DNA of 64,000 bases from Ottowia thiooxydans DSM 14619 (lineage in GTDB: Bacteria; Pseudomonadota; Gammaproteobacteria; Burkholderiales; Burkholderiaceae_C), in assembly GCF_000422885.1 (NCBI RefSeq), contig NZ_AUGX01000026.1, forward strand, positions 18,095-82,094, written 5' to 3'. This document shows positions 55,045-64,000 of this stretch, one piece after another (within the stretch, counting starts at the first letter, position 1; the number at the start of each line of letters is the position of its first letter). The notes beneath the pieces are model-generated. The model was not told where the DNA came from, made no database searches, and saw only the letters and a list, made by a program, of their open reading frames with translations. The position numbers and the translations under genes were made by a program.

Positions 55045-55443
55045 ATGCTTCTCAAGCATTTGCGCGTCCGACCGCAGTTTCAGGCCCTTTTAGCCGGGCG
55101 GGCGATAGCGCACACGTCGCATTTCGCCTTGCACCGGTTGAGCGCTGCCCGTTTGCCCGGGGAGTCGGAAGAGGTGCAAACACTTTTTTTGCCATCCGAC
55201 GCAGCCTGGGTTGGTGCCATGGTGCCCAAACGCTGGGCGCGTCGCGCCGTCACGCGCAACACCATTCGCCGGCAGATCTACGCCGTGGCTGAAGAGCTCG
55301 CACCCCCGCTCACTGCAGGCGCCCACTTGGTGCGCCTGCGCTCGGCTTTTGCTCCGGCTCAGTTTCCCAGTGCCACCTCGGAGGCCCTGAAAAAAGCCGT
55401 GCGCGCTGAATTGAACGCGCTCTTTGCAAGAGCGGGTGTCTGA
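55045..55443 (+). CDS. rnpA: Ribonuclease P protein component
   Basis: RnpA is the protein cofactor of RNase P, which matures the 5' ends of tRNAs. The 132-residue protein has the signature AAWVGAMVPKRWARRAVTRNTIRRQIYAVAEE, equivalent to the RNR motif K-R-x-x-R-x-A-V-x-R-N-x-I-x-R. The length is normal. It lies between rpmH and yidD, with its stop codon overlapping the yidD start. Confidence 0.95.
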   Translation: MLLKHLRVRPQFQALLAGRAIAHTSHFALHRLSAARLPGESEEVQTLFLPSDAAWVGAMVPKRWARRAVTRNTIRRQIYAVAEELAPPLTAGAHLVRLRSAFAPAQFPSATSEALKKAVRAELNALFARAGV

Positions 55444-55688
55444 TGCGCGGCTTGCTCATTGGCATCGTCAAAGCCTATAGGCTTCTGTTGTCTCCTTGGC
55501 TCGGATCGGCTTGCCGCTTCGAGCCTACCTGTTCGGTCTATGCCATCGAAGCGCTTGAGCGCCACGGTTCCGCTGCTGGCAGCTATCTCGTTTTGCGCCG
55601 GCTGGCACGTTGTCAGCCTTGGTGTGCGGGTGGTTGTGATCCGGTGCCGGGCGAGCGCCCGCGTTTGTTTACCCGGCTGAGAGCCTGA
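55443..55688 (+). CDS. yidD: Membrane protein insertion efficiency factor YidD
   Basis: The 81-residue protein begins MRGLLIGIVKAYRLLLSPWLGSACRFEPTCSVYAIEAL, the conserved YidD pattern with PxCRFxPTCSxYAxEAL. It helps insertion of membrane proteins with YidC, the next gene 24 bases away. It overlaps the rnpA stop by one base. Confidence 0.95.
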   Translation: MRGLLIGIVKAYRLLLSPWLGSACRFEPTCSVYAIEALERHGSAAGSYLVLRRLARCQPWCAGGCDPVPGERPRLFTRLRA

Positions 55689-55712
55689 AAAGTCTTTGCC
55701 CAGGAACTCTTC

Positions 55713-57407
55713 ATGAACGATATTCGCCGCACCATCTTGTGGGTGGTCTTTGGTTTTTCTCTGGTCATGCTGTGGGACCAATGGCAGGTACACAACGGCC
55801 GTAAAGCCACATTTTTCCCTGGGCCCGCTCCAGCGGTGACGGCTAGCGCGCCTGCCTCTGCGTCTGGCTCAGGCAGCCTGACTCCCCCTGTGTCTGCGGG
55901 CTCTTCTGCTGGCGCAGCGGCGGTTCCGGGCATGACAGCCCCTGCACCACAAGCCGCCGCCGTGCCGCGCGAGCGCATCGAGGTGAAGACCGACGTGCTG
56001 AAACTCGTCTTCGACACCGAAGGCGGCTCCGTCATCAAGAGCGAATTCCTCAAATATCCAGAGCAAGGCCAACCCGGTCAGCCTCAGGTGTTGCTGGATG
56101 ACAGCGCAGACCGTGTGTATCTCGCCCAATCAGGCTTGATTGGCGGGCCATTTCCAAACCACAAGACGCCCATGCAGTTCAAGGGTGAGCGCGAGTTGGC
56201 CGATGGCGCCAATGAGCTGGTCTTGCGTTTTGAATCTGCCGAAACCGGTGGCGTTCGGATGGTCAAGACCTACACCTTGAAGCGTGGCTCTTACGCACTG
56301 AACGTCAAGCACGAGGTGGTCAATTCGAGTGGCGCGGCCGTGTCTCCGCAGTTGTATGTGCAGCTGGTGCGTGACGGCAACAAGCCGCCAGGTGAATCCT
56401 CTTTCTATTCCACCTTCACCGGGCCGGCTTTCTATACAGATGCCAAGAAGTACCAGAAGGTGGAGTTCAAGGATATTGAGAACAACAAGGCTGAATTCGT
56501 CAAATCCTCGCCAGATGGCTATGTGGCCATGGTGCAGCATTACTTTGCAAGCGCCTGGTTGCTTGGTAATGGCACGGAGCACGAGAATTTTGCCCGCAAG
56601 GTAGACACCAACCTTTTCTCGGCCGGCATGATCACGCCAGTTGGAGAATTGGCGCCCGGCGCATCCAAGGCCGTGGAATCTCGCCTGTTCATTGGCCCGC
56701 AGGAAGAAAAGGTGTTGGAAGGCCTCTACCCTGGCCTGGAGCTGGTTAAAGACTACGGCTGGCTCACCATCTTGTCCAAGCCACTCTACTGGTTGCTCGA
56801 CAAGCTGCATGGCGTGATTGGCAACTGGGGCTGGGCCATTGTGGCGCTGGTGGTGTTGCTGAAGATGGCCTTCTATTGGCTCAATGCCAAGGCCTATTCC
56901 AGCATGGCCAAGATGAAGGCCATCAATCCCAAGATCATGGAGATGCGCGAACGTCTGAAAGACAAACCGCAGCAGATGCAGCAGGAGATGATGCGCATCT
57001 ATCGAGAGGAGAAGGTCAATCCCATGGGCGGCTGCTTGCCGATCATGATTCAGATTCCGGTCTTCATTGCGCTGTACTGGGTGTTGCTATCCAGCGTGGA
57101 AATGCGTGGTGCGCCGTGGATCTTGTGGATTCAGGATTTGTCTGCCAAGGATCCGTATTTCATCCTTCCGGTGGTCATGACCTTGTCCACGATGCTGCAA
57201 ACTGCGCTCAACCCGCAGCCACCAGATCCTCTGCAAGCCAAGATGATGTGGTTCATGCCGCTGATTTTCAGCGTGATGTTCTTCTTCTTCCCGGCCGGCC
57301 TGGTGCTGTACTGGATTACGAACAACTTGCTGTCGATTGCACAGCAGTGGATCATCAACACCCGCATGGGCGTTCCTCCACAGTTCAACCTGCCTAAATT
57401 CAGGTAG
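55713..57407 (+). CDS. yidC: Membrane protein insertase YidC
   Basis: YidC inserts membrane proteins with or without SecYEG. The 564-residue protein has an N-terminal membrane anchor (RRTILWVVFGFSLVMLWD), a low-complexity linker (about 30-75), a large periplasmic beta domain (about 80-340), and the conserved insertase core: KPLYWLLDKLHGVIGNWGWAIVALVVLLKMAFYWLNAKAYSSMAKMKAINPKI, then GGCLPIMIQIPVFIALYWVL and FPAGLVLYWITNNLLSIAQQW. The length is normal for a Gram-negative YidC. A strong terminator follows at 57431-57452. Confidence 0.97.
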   Translation: MNDIRRTILWVVFGFSLVMLWDQWQVHNGRKATFFPGPAPAVTASAPASASGSGSLTPPVSAGSSAGAAAVPGMTAPAPQAAAVPRERIEVKTDVLKLVFDTEGGSVIKSEFLKYPEQGQPGQPQVLLDDSADRVYLAQSGLIGGPFPNHKTPMQFKGERELADGANELVLRFESAETGGVRMVKTYTLKRGSYALNVKHEVVNSSGAAVSPQLYVQLVRDGNKPPGESSFYSTFTGPAFYTDAKKYQKVEFKDIENNKAEFVKSSPDGYVAMVQHYFASAWLLGNGTEHENFARKVDTNLFSAGMITPVGELAPGASKAVESRLFIGPQEEKVLEGLYPGLELVKDYGWLTILSKPLYWLLDKLHGVIGNWGWAIVALVVLLKMAFYWLNAKAYSSMAKMKAINPKIMEMRERLKDKPQQMQQEMMRIYREEKVNPMGGCLPIMIQIPVFIALYWVLLSSVEMRGAPWILWIQDLSAKDPYFILPVVMTLSTMLQTALNPQPPDPLQAKMMWFMPLIFSVMFFFFPAGLVLYWITNNLLSIAQQWIINTRMGVPPQFNLPKFR

Positions 57408-57430
57408 TACGTAAAGAGAAAGCCCTGGAG

Positions 57431-57457
57431 AAAGCCCGCTCAAGCGGGCTTTCTCAT
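57431..57457 (+). terminator. Intrinsic terminator after yidC
   Basis: AAAGCCCGCT (57431-57440) pairs with AGCGGGCTTT (57443-57452) around CA, giving 10 bp, followed by CTCATTTTT. It ends the rpmH-rnpA-yidD-yidC operon ahead of mnmE. Confidence 0.85.
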
Positions 57458-57523
57458 TTTTGAGGCTACGCGGGGATGACCTTTGGACAGGTTCTTAGGC
57501 TTGCGTCGCGGACAATCACGCAC

Positions 57524-58936
57524 ATGCTCAATCCCACTGCTGATCCTATTGTGGCCATTGCCACCGCGCCTGGCCGCGGCGCGGTTGGCATCGTGCGCGT
57601 CTCAGGACGCCACATAGGACCACTTGTTCAAGCGATTTGCGAACGCTCGCTGGCGCCGCGCGTGGCGACCTATGGGGCATTTCGGGATGCGCAAGGCAAC
57701 CCGATCGATCAAGGCCTTGCGCTGCATTTTCCGGCCCCGCATTCCTATACCGGCGAAGATGTGTTGGAACTGCAGGCGCACGGCGGACCGGTGGTGCTTC
57801 AATTGCTGTTGCAGCGCTGCTTGCAAGCCGCAGCCGAACAAGATCCCGCCACAGGGGCGCCTCGGCTTGCACGCTTGCGTCTTGCACGACCTGGGGAGTT
57901 TACGGAGCGCGCATTTTTGAATGGCAAGCTGGATCTGGCGCAGGCGGAGGCCGTGATGGATCTGATTGATGCCAGCACGGAAAGCGCTGCGCGCTCGGCC
58001 AGTCGCTCCTTGGCTGGGGCGTTCTCTCAAGAAATCCATCACCTCACTGACGGGCTGATCAACCTGCGCATGCTGATAGAGGCTACGCTGGATTTCCCGG
58101 AAGAGGAGATCGATATCCTCACCACCCATGGCGTTGCCGGAAGACTTGCTGATCTGGAGAAAACGCTCTCAGCCGTGCAGTCGCGAGCGCGCCAGGGCGC
58201 TTTGCTGCGTGAGGGGATCAAGGTCGTGATCGCCGGGCAGCCTAATGCGGGTAAGAGCAGTTTGCTCAATTCCCTGGCGGGTGCTGAGCTCGCTATCGTG
58301 ACGCCCATTGCGGGCACCACGCGCGATGTGGTGCAGCAGACCATTCAGATTGAAGGGGTCCCGCTGCATGTGCTGGACACCGCCGGCCTGCGTGAAAGCA
58401 GCGATGAAGTGGAGCGCTTGGGCATTGAGCGAGCATGGGCTCATATTGCGTCGGCGGACGCCGTGTTGTTTCTGCACGACCTGACGCGGGCTGCTACGCC
58501 GGAATATGCGGCTGAGGACGCCAAGATCGCTGAGGCCATGAGCGAAAAGCTTCCCGCTTCGGTGCCTGTGATCCACATCTGGAACAAGAGTGATGTCGCG
58601 GCAGGGGTGGGCTTGCCGGAAGGCACCATTGCACTCTCGGCGCGCACAGGCGCCGGACTGGAAGAGTTGCGCAAGCGCCTGCTGGAGGTGGTAGGTTGGC
58701 AGGCGGGTGCGGGCGAAGGTGTGTTCATCGCGCGCGAGCGCCACTTGCAGGCACTCGCCCGCGCGCAGAGTCACCTGGGGGCAGGTACTGAGCATCTGGA
58801 AGGGGCCGCGCCTATGCTTGACTTGCTGGCGGAGGAGCTGCGCTTGGCTCAAAGTGCTTTGGGCGAAATCACAGGGGAGTTCACTGCGGATGACCTGCTT
58901 GGGGTGATTTTTTCAAGGTTTTGTATTGGGAAGTGA
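57524..58936 (+). CDS. mnmE: tRNA uridine-5-carboxymethylaminomethyl modification GTPase MnmE
   Basis: With MnmG this GTPase modifies the wobble uridine of certain tRNAs. From the ATG at 57524 ([28 protein letters not shown]) it has about 470 residues. The N-terminal tetrahydrofolate-binding domain leads to helices and the G domain with GQPNAGKSS (G1), [21 protein letters not shown] (G3) and NKSD (G4). The C-terminus IFSRFCIGK carries the conserved cysteine. The upstream reading from 57476 adds residues without family similarity. It lies 72 bases past the yidC terminator. Confidence 0.97.
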   Translation: MLNPTADPIVAIATAPGRGAVGIVRVSGRHIGPLVQAICERSLAPRVATYGAFRDAQGNPIDQGLALHFPAPHSYTGEDVLELQAHGGPVVLQLLLQRCLQAAAEQDPATGAPRLARLRLARPGEFTERAFLNGKLDLAQAEAVMDLIDASTESAARSASRSLAGAFSQEIHHLTDGLINLRMLIEATLDFPEEEIDILTTHGVAGRLADLEKTLSAVQSRARQGALLREGIKVVIAGQPNAGKSSLLNSLAGAELAIVTPIAGTTRDVVQQTIQIEGVPLHVLDTAGLRESSDEVERLGIERAWAHIASADAVLFLHDLTRAATPEYAAEDAKIAEAMSEKLPASVPVIHIWNKSDVAAGVGLPEGTIALSARTGAGLEELRKRLLEVVGWQAGAGEGVFIARERHLQALARAQSHLGAGTEHLEGAAPMLDLLAEELRLAQSALGEITGEFTADDLLGVIFSRFCIGK

Positions 58937-59389
58937 TGGGCTTGCTGGGGCGTTTTGCCTCAGCGAGAGGGAGATGCCAAGCGGGAGCTCGGCGATCCCT
59001 GCGGGGCAGGCTTTCGGTAGCTGGCTTGGGGTGAGAGGTATTTCCTGGGGCCACCAAGTTCCTGCTCGGCTTCTCCGCGATTGAGAAGCCGCGGGCAGAT
59101 CGAAATAATGTGTGAGTCTTTAAGGCCACTACTTTGCGAGTTAAACGTCAAAAATCTAAATTGGAACTTTAGATTTCATCACGTTACTCATACAACGAGC
59201 CTCCGCGCCTCTGAGCAGGCACACCCTCGGGGCCGGCGTTGAAAACGCCCGCGATAGCTGCGGCCGTCTCTGAGGTGTTCACCTCGCCACTCGTATCAGA
59301 TCTCTAGCGGCATCCAAGTCTGCCAACCTTGTGGTGGCTGTGGCGATCAATTCCAACCCAATTTTTGACTTTTGTCTAAGGAAAATCCA
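58937..59389. other. mnmE-ankyrin intergenic region
   Basis: About 450 bases with no gene. It holds a degraded dispersed repeat at 59042-59075 and then AT-richer DNA (about 59130-59170, TTAGATTTCATCACGTTACT) that could be part of a promoter for the ankyrin gene. AAGGAAAATCC just before 59390 is the ribosome-binding site. Confidence 0.5.
59042..59075. repeat. Dispersed hairpin repeat, degraded copy 3
   Basis: The segment 59042-59075 reads TTCCTGGGGCC...CTGCTCGGC and matches copy 2 at 24160-24193 with a few changes (CCACCAAGTTCC for CCGCCGAGCTCC). The changes break the left arm of the hairpin, so this copy is decaying. Copies far apart indicate a genome-wide repeat family. Confidence 0.55.
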
Positions 59390-61009
59390 ATGCTAGGCCG
59401 TACCGCCACACAGGAGAAAACCCTTTCCCATACCTCCCGCTCGAGCACTCAGACGGGGGATCGGCCCGTAGCTGCCTTGAGGCAGCAAAGTGCCAGCAGC
59501 CAGGCTCTTGTGTCCGGCATCGGTATTGGGACGCTCTTGCAAAATGAAAAAAATGAGTGCACTCAGGGCTTGCAGAACCCCTTGCTGTTCACGCAGGGTG
59601 TGGCTCCCGCTCACGGCCCAGTTGAAGGGCGTGGGGCGTTGCCAACGGTCTCAGGAGCCGCACCAAGCGCCGAACAGGTAGCGAGCGCAAGCCAACTCAG
59701 CAGTTCTTTCAGCGCGCTCACGGCGGCGATTGACTCTGGCAACGTGGAGGCAGTGCGCCAAGCCATCCCCCTTGTGGCCGGACTCTCCGCCGGAGGTTTA
59801 AACGGTGAGAGTTTGCTTACTTTCGCCGCCGAGCACGGACAAGTTGAGATCGTGAAGGTGCTGCGTGAAGCAGGGGTGCATTTTGTGGCGAGCAGTCTCA
59901 GGCCCGCTTCGCGTTTGCTGATGATTGCGGCGTTTGACGGGCGGGCGAACGCTGTCGCAGCGTGGATGGCAGCGGGGGCCGATATCCATGCCCTCAACCA
60001 GAATGGTGCCTCTGCGCTGACACTTGCTGCAGGCAATGGACATGTGTCGGTGGTGAAAAAGTTGCGGGCTGCGGGCGCGAACATTCTGGACAGCCAGCAA
60101 CAGGCCGCTCATAACAGGCTGAAGTCTGCCGTTGAATCCGGCGCCTGGAAAGTTGTAGCGGCTTTGGTCGTGGCAGGCCAGCCGCTGCCGCCCGCCTTCT
60201 GTCCCCTGAAGATCTCTCAAGTAGTGAACACACGGCTTTTCGCGGGTGCTTTTGGCCTTCCTTTTGTCATTGAAAATCTTGTGAATGCCAGCGCTCAAGC
60301 GGTGCAGACCCATTCCCCTGCTGCGGATATTGATCAACTGCAATTGGGCACCGCGCTGATTTACGCGGCCGCGCTTGGGATGCCTGCTTTGGCTAAAGCA
60401 TTGCGCGCTGGGGGGGCGAGCCTGCCTGCTTTTTGCATGGTCAACGCAGCGCGCGCACTCAGAGATGAGGCACGAACCGGTTGCTCGGAGGGCGTGACGG
60501 CATGGTTAGCGGTGGGCGTCGACGTCAACGGAGTCGATGGCAATGGTCTCACAGCACTCATGCATGGGGTTTTCGCCGGAAGCCCGGGCGTGGTCAACGC
60601 CTTAATCAATGCTCGCGCGAACTTGAATTTGGCCGACAACAATGGTGATACCGCGCTGAACCACGCGGCCAAGGACGGGCAAGTGGTGGTGTTAAAAATT
60701 CTGCTTCATGCAGGAGCGTCACCCGATCTGCGCGACAACTCGGGGCGAAATGCATTGCATTGGACACTTGCCAACGAACATTGGGATTGCGCAGACCAGC
60801 TTATCGGATCTGGACAACAAGTCGGGTCTCAGAATTTGAGTGTGGTGGCCATGCGGCTGACGCAAGGTGTATTGCCCGGCACAGTCAATCCTGCGACCTT
60901 GTTCCAGGTTGCCGCGCGGTTCGCGTTGGCCTCCAACTGGAATCACTTGTCGGCCAAATTAATGGCCATGGTGCCTAGGCCGAAAGGCGCGGTGGTGGAT
61001 ACTCAGTAA
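59390..61009 (+). CDS. Ankyrin-repeat protein
   Basis: From the ATG at 59390, preceded by AAGGA, the protein is about 539 residues. The first 100 are Ser/Thr/Gln-rich (SHTSRSSTQTGDRPVAALRQQSASSQ) with no signal peptide. Ankyrin repeats follow at about 105-250 (NGESLLTFAAEHGQVEIVKVLREAGVHF; NQNGASALTLAAGNGHVSVVKKLRAAGANI) and 385-475 (DGNGLTALMHGVFAGSPGVVNALINARANL; NNGDTALNHAAKDGQVVVLKILLHAGASP; NSGRNALHWTLANEHWD). Such repeats mediate protein binding; many host-associated bacteria use them as secreted effectors, and the disordered N-terminus would allow that. No secretion gene is nearby. The partner is unknown. It is convergent with apt. Confidence 0.85.
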   Translation: MLGRTATQEKTLSHTSRSSTQTGDRPVAALRQQSASSQALVSGIGIGTLLQNEKNECTQGLQNPLLFTQGVAPAHGPVEGRGALPTVSGAAPSAEQVASASQLSSSFSALTAAIDSGNVEAVRQAIPLVAGLSAGGLNGESLLTFAAEHGQVEIVKVLREAGVHFVASSLRPASRLLMIAAFDGRANAVAAWMAAGADIHALNQNGASALTLAAGNGHVSVVKKLRAAGANILDSQQQAAHNRLKSAVESGAWKVVAALVVAGQPLPPAFCPLKISQVVNTRLFAGAFGLPFVIENLVNASAQAVQTHSPAADIDQLQLGTALIYAAALGMPALAKALRAGGASLPAFCMVNAARALRDEARTGCSEGVTAWLAVGVDVNGVDGNGLTALMHGVFAGSPGVVNALINARANLNLADNNGDTALNHAAKDGQVVVLKILLHAGASPDLRDNSGRNALHWTLANEHWDCADQLIGSGQQVGSQNLSVVAMRLTQGVLPGTVNPATLFQVAARFALASNWNHLSAKLMAMVPRPKGAVVDTQ

Positions 61010-61060
61010 TCGCGTCGTGGCCCAGCCCAGAGTCTCGCGTTGGAAATTGGATTCGAAAAG

Positions 61061-61618
61061 TTAGTGTCCTTCGAAATCCACCAGCGTATGGAGTGGCAAC
61101 CCTGATTCCTTCAGCCGTTGTGAGCCACCTAGCTCCGGCAGGTCGACGATGGCGGCGCCTTCAATGACGGTGGCGCCCAGTTTTTCGAGCAACCGCTTTC
61201 CAGCCATCATGGTGCCACCGGTCGCAATGAGGTCGTCGATCAGCAGGACTCGGTCACCGGGTTTGACGGCATCGGTGTGTAGCTCTACGGTGGCGCTACC
61301 GTATTCGAGCTCGTAGGTTTCTTGTACGGTGGTGAATGGCAACTTGCCCTTCTTGCGAACCGGCACGAAGCCTACCTTCAGCTCATACGCCACTACTGCG
61401 CCGATGATGAAGCCGCGTGCGTCCAGCCCCGCCACTACGTTAGGGCGAAGCTCGGGACTTTGATACCGATCCACGAAGGCTTTGATCAGCCTGCGAAAAA
61501 CCTCTGGGTCTTGCAGCAAAGGCGTGATGTCGCGAAACTGCACACCCGGTGCCGGCCAGTCGGGCACGGTGCGGATGTGTTCGCGAAGATAGTTGGAGAT
61601 GGAAAAGGGCGTGCTCAT
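61061..61618 (-). CDS. apt: Adenine phosphoribosyltransferase
   Basis: Apt salvages adenine with PRPP to AMP. From the ATG at 61618 ([35 protein letters not shown]) it is about 185 residues. The PRPP loop is [26 protein letters not shown], and [17 protein letters not shown] and [20 protein letters not shown] are family signatures. Longer starts to 61669 extend without similarity. It lies 68 bases downstream of the antiporter gene on the same strand, and cotranscription is likely. Confidence 0.95.
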   Translation of the reverse strand: MSTPFSISNYLREHIRTVPDWPAPGVQFRDITPLLQDPEVFRRLIKAFVDRYQSPELRPNVVAGLDARGFIIGAVVAYELKVGFVPVRKKGKLPFTTVQETYELEYGSATVELHTDAVKPGDRVLLIDDLIATGGTMMAGKRLLEKLGATVIEGAAIVDLPELGGSQRLKESGLPLHTLVDFEGH

Positions 61619-61686
61619 GGTGTTCATTGTGCCCGCCTTCACGCCGGGAACAAGTTCTAAGAATGCCAATACGTTTCCAGCGAACC

Positions 61687-63672
61687 TCAGCGTGTCAGCG
61701 CGCGTTCTGCGGTGGCCAAGGCTTCTGCCTTGCCGGACAGCAGCAGCGTATCGCCCGGTTCAAGCGCCATGTCTTCGGTGATGGCTGTTAGAGATGTGCC
61801 TCCGCGGCGCAAGCTCACCACGCTGACCGCATCAATGCCGGACAACACTTCGTTTAACCGGCGGCCGCTGGTTGCATCGGGTGGCACAGTCACGGTCATC
61901 AGGCGCTCTTCCTCCAGCTCGTCTTCGCTGACATCGTCGCTGCCGTGGAAGTAGCCTCGCAACAGGCGGTAGCGAGCATCACGCTGTTCGCGCACGATGC
62001 GGATCACGCGGCGCATGGGCACGCCCACCAAAGCCAGGGCGTGGCTGGCCAGCATGAGAGAGCCTTCTATGGCTTCAGGGACGACCTCTGTGGCGCCAGC
62101 GGCACGCAGTGTTTCAAGGTCGCGGTCGCTGTAGGTGCGCACAATCACGGGTACCTGGGGCGCGAGATCTCGGATAGTGGCCAGGGCCTTCAATACGCTG
62201 TGTTGATCGAGGTAAGTGAGCGCCACCGCGCTCGCGCGTCCCAAGCCGGCGGCGATGAGCGCCTGCGGCCGAGCGGCGTCGCCATAGGCCACGGAATCTC
62301 CCGCCGCTGCAGCCTGGCGCACGCGGTCAGGGTCCAGATCAAGTGCCATGTAGGCGATGTTTTCCTGCTCCAGCAGGCGCGCGAGGTTCTGGCCTGATCT
62401 GCCGTACCCACAGATAAGTACGTGTCCCGTGGTGTTGATGGATTGGCGCGCAATATTGGTCATTTGCACAGATTGCTGCAGCCATTCACTGCTGACCAGG
62501 CGCAGGACAATGCGGTTGCTCGCCATGATGATGAAGGGTGTGGCCAGCATGGAAAGCACCATCGCTGCCAGCACCGGGTTGAACAGCTCTGGCGCCAGCA
62601 GGCTCTCCCTGCGGCTAAGCGTGAGCAGCACGAAACCGAACTCGCCTGCCTGAGCCAGGTACAAGCCGGTGCGCAGGGCAACGCCCGCGCTGGCTCCAAG
62701 CCACTTCGCAAGACCCGCCACCAGCCCCAACTTGAAGAGCACTGGAAAAATGGTTAGCGCGAGCACCAGTGGCCATTGCAACACGACCAGCCGCCAGTCC
62801 AGAAGCATTCCGATGGTGATGAAAAACAGGCCCAGCAGCACATCGTGAAACGGCCTGATTTGAGACTCAACCTGGTATTTGAATTCCGTCTCGGAAATCA
62901 GCACGCCGCAAATGAAAGCCCCCAGCGCCAGCGAAAGCCCAGCCTGCTCGGTGAGCCACGCCAGGCCAAGCGTCATTAACAGCAGGTTGAGCATGAAAAG
63001 CTCTTCGCTGCGGCGACGCGCTACCAGGGTCAACCACCAACGCATGACGTGCTTTCCTCCCACCAGGAGCAAGGAAATCAGCACCACGGCCTTGAGCCCT
63101 GCCAGCGCCAGCGCGCTGAAGAGGCGTTCCGGATCGGAGCCGAGGGCGGGAATCAGCACCAGAAGCGGCACCACGGCCAGATCTTGCAGCAGCAGAATGC
63201 CCATCACGCGCTGGCCGTGCTCGGACTCAAGCTCCAGCCGGTCAGACAGCATTTTGACGACGATCGCTGTGCTGCTCATCGCCATGGCGCCGGAGAGCGC
63301 AAGCGCCGTTCGCCAATCCATGTGCCAATGGGCAGGAGCCAGATGGGCCAGGAAGATGGAGCCGAAAGTCACCAATGCCATGGTCAGCGCGACCTGGGCC
63401 AGCCCGAGCCCGAAGACGTGCTGACGAATGGCGCGCAGTTTTGGCAGGTTGAACTCAAGCCCAATGACGAACATGAGAAACACCACGCCATATTCAGCCA
63501 AGTGTTTGACGCTATCCGCGTCCTGGCCAAAAGCCAGGCCCAGGGTGTGAGGCTCCATCAGCACGCCCACCACCAGATAACCCAAAATTGCGGGTAACTT
63601 GAGCATGCGGCAGGCCGCCACCCCTAGCACAGCGGCCAGAAGATAGATCAGCGCAAGTTCCAGGGAGCCCAT
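61687..63672 (-). CDS. Kef-type CPA2 cation:proton antiporter with TrkA domains
   Basis: The 661-residue protein has about 12 N-terminal membrane segments (1-385; [41 protein letters not shown]). A TrkA-N/RCK domain with Rossmann [36 protein letters not shown] follows (about 405-520), then a TrkA-C domain (about 575-661; [32 protein letters not shown]). It is the full KefB/KefC/YbaL layout. The RCK domain usually binds NAD(H) and, in KefB/C, glutathione adducts; no kefF/kefG-like gene is adjacent. It exchanges K+ or Na+ for H+. Confidence 0.93.
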   Translation of the reverse strand: MGSLELALIYLLAAVLGVAACRMLKLPAILGYLVVGVLMEPHTLGLAFGQDADSVKHLAEYGVVFLMFVIGLEFNLPKLRAIRQHVFGLGLAQVALTMALVTFGSIFLAHLAPAHWHMDWRTALALSGAMAMSSTAIVVKMLSDRLELESEHGQRVMGILLLQDLAVVPLLVLIPALGSDPERLFSALALAGLKAVVLISLLLVGGKHVMRWWLTLVARRRSEELFMLNLLLMTLGLAWLTEQAGLSLALGAFICGVLISETEFKYQVESQIRPFHDVLLGLFFITIGMLLDWRLVVLQWPLVLALTIFPVLFKLGLVAGLAKWLGASAGVALRTGLYLAQAGEFGFVLLTLSRRESLLAPELFNPVLAAMVLSMLATPFIIMASNRIVLRLVSSEWLQQSVQMTNIARQSINTTGHVLICGYGRSGQNLARLLEQENIAYMALDLDPDRVRQAAAAGDSVAYGDAARPQALIAAGLGRASAVALTYLDQHSVLKALATIRDLAPQVPVIVRTYSDRDLETLRAAGATEVVPEAIEGSLMLASHALALVGVPMRRVIRIVREQRDARYRLLRGYFHGSDDVSEDELEEERLMTVTVPPDATSGRRLNEVLSGIDAVSVVSLRRGGTSLTAITEDMALEPGDTLLLSGKAEALATAERALTR

Positions 63673-64000
63673 ACTTCATACTAAACGAGGAATTGCGCTC
63701 TTCGAGCGGTCCTGTTCAAGGCTTTGAACTTATCTTTCCCCAGTGGGGAAGACTAATTATTCGAAGGCCGAGCGCAGCAATGGCCCGAGTGAGGCTCCCC
63801 ACCCCTTGAGGCCGTGCGGAGGAGCGCAGGGCAAGGGGCGGGCAAGAGCACTGAAAGATGCTCTTGTTTCGTGAACTAGCTTGCGGCAGCTGTCTGAACG
63901 TAGTGAGCGAAGCGAAAGAAGAGAGTTCTGCCGCACCGCCCCTTGACCGAGCACCGGAGGGTGCCCGAAGCGCAGCGTAGGGACACGGACTTGGGGTCGC
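63673..64000. other. Window end with repeat-like GC-rich sequence
   Basis: About 330 bases after the Kef start on the + strand. Phrases such as GAGCACCGGAGGGTGCCCGA, CCCCTTGACCGAGC and GAGCGCAGGGCAAGGGGCG resemble one another and look like non-coding repeat DNA rather than a gene. No open frame has protein-like character. It is cut by the window edge. Confidence 0.35.

Overview
The window looks like a chromosomal segment of a betaproteobacterium of the Burkholderiales, most likely Comamonadaceae. This rests on high-GC codon use, the gene order gyrB-dnaN-dnaA with rpmH-rnpA-yidD-yidC-mnmE on the other side (the replication-origin neighbourhood), an IPTL-CTERM surface protein, and LysR/MocR-rich accessory content. 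The genus cannot be fixed from the sequence alone. No rRNA, ordinary tRNA, insertion sequence, integrase or CRISPR array was seen.

Layout. 0-6 kb: azoreductase fragment, GNAT acetyltransferase, a MocR regulator, a polar amino-acid binding protein, a 2,2-dialkylglycine-decarboxylase-like enzyme and a LysR regulator. 6-11 kb: SUI1-like factor, RhlE helicase, a solitary Fic protein and a MarR-HPP/CBS pair with a perfect palindromic operator. 10.8-18.1 kb: a complete RNA-repair locus, rsr (Ro60-like) - Y RNA array - rtcB - rlaP - rtcA, transcribed leftward from a near-perfect sigma-54 promoter, with the activator gene rtcR divergent. 18-24 kb: LysR plus quinone-reductase-like pair, a Kelch/Fn3 IPTL-CTERM surface protein and a NucS-like nuclease.

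24-41 kb is a defence island: a type I restriction-modification locus (hsdM-hsdS-fic-hsdR, with hsdR broken by a one-base frameshift), a decayed stretch, a lone JetD-type TOPRIM protein, an operon of a GTPase and an HNH nuclease behind a repeat-bearing promoter, and a convergent 1250-residue protein with a PD-(D/E)XK-like N-terminus. 41-46.5 kb is gyrB-dnaN-dnaA. About 8 kb of accessory genes then separate dnaA from rpmH: a nucleotidyltransferase-fold gene and a TonB receptor - ABC transporter - NnrS cluster with an FNR/DNR-type box. 54.8-59 kb is the rpmH-to-mnmE core, and 59-64 kb carries an ankyrin-repeat protein, apt and a Kef-type antiporter.

The strongest observation is the row of three or four Y-RNA-like genes between rsr and rtcB. 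Each has a CGAA-ATGC 5' strand and most have a CTTG-TCG 3' strand flanking an internal loop, as in the Ro-binding stem of animal Y RNAs. One carries a tRNA-like domain with the T arm before the D arm. The second is the GTPase + HNH nuclease + large nuclease-like protein assembly in the defence island, whose function I cannot assign to a named system.
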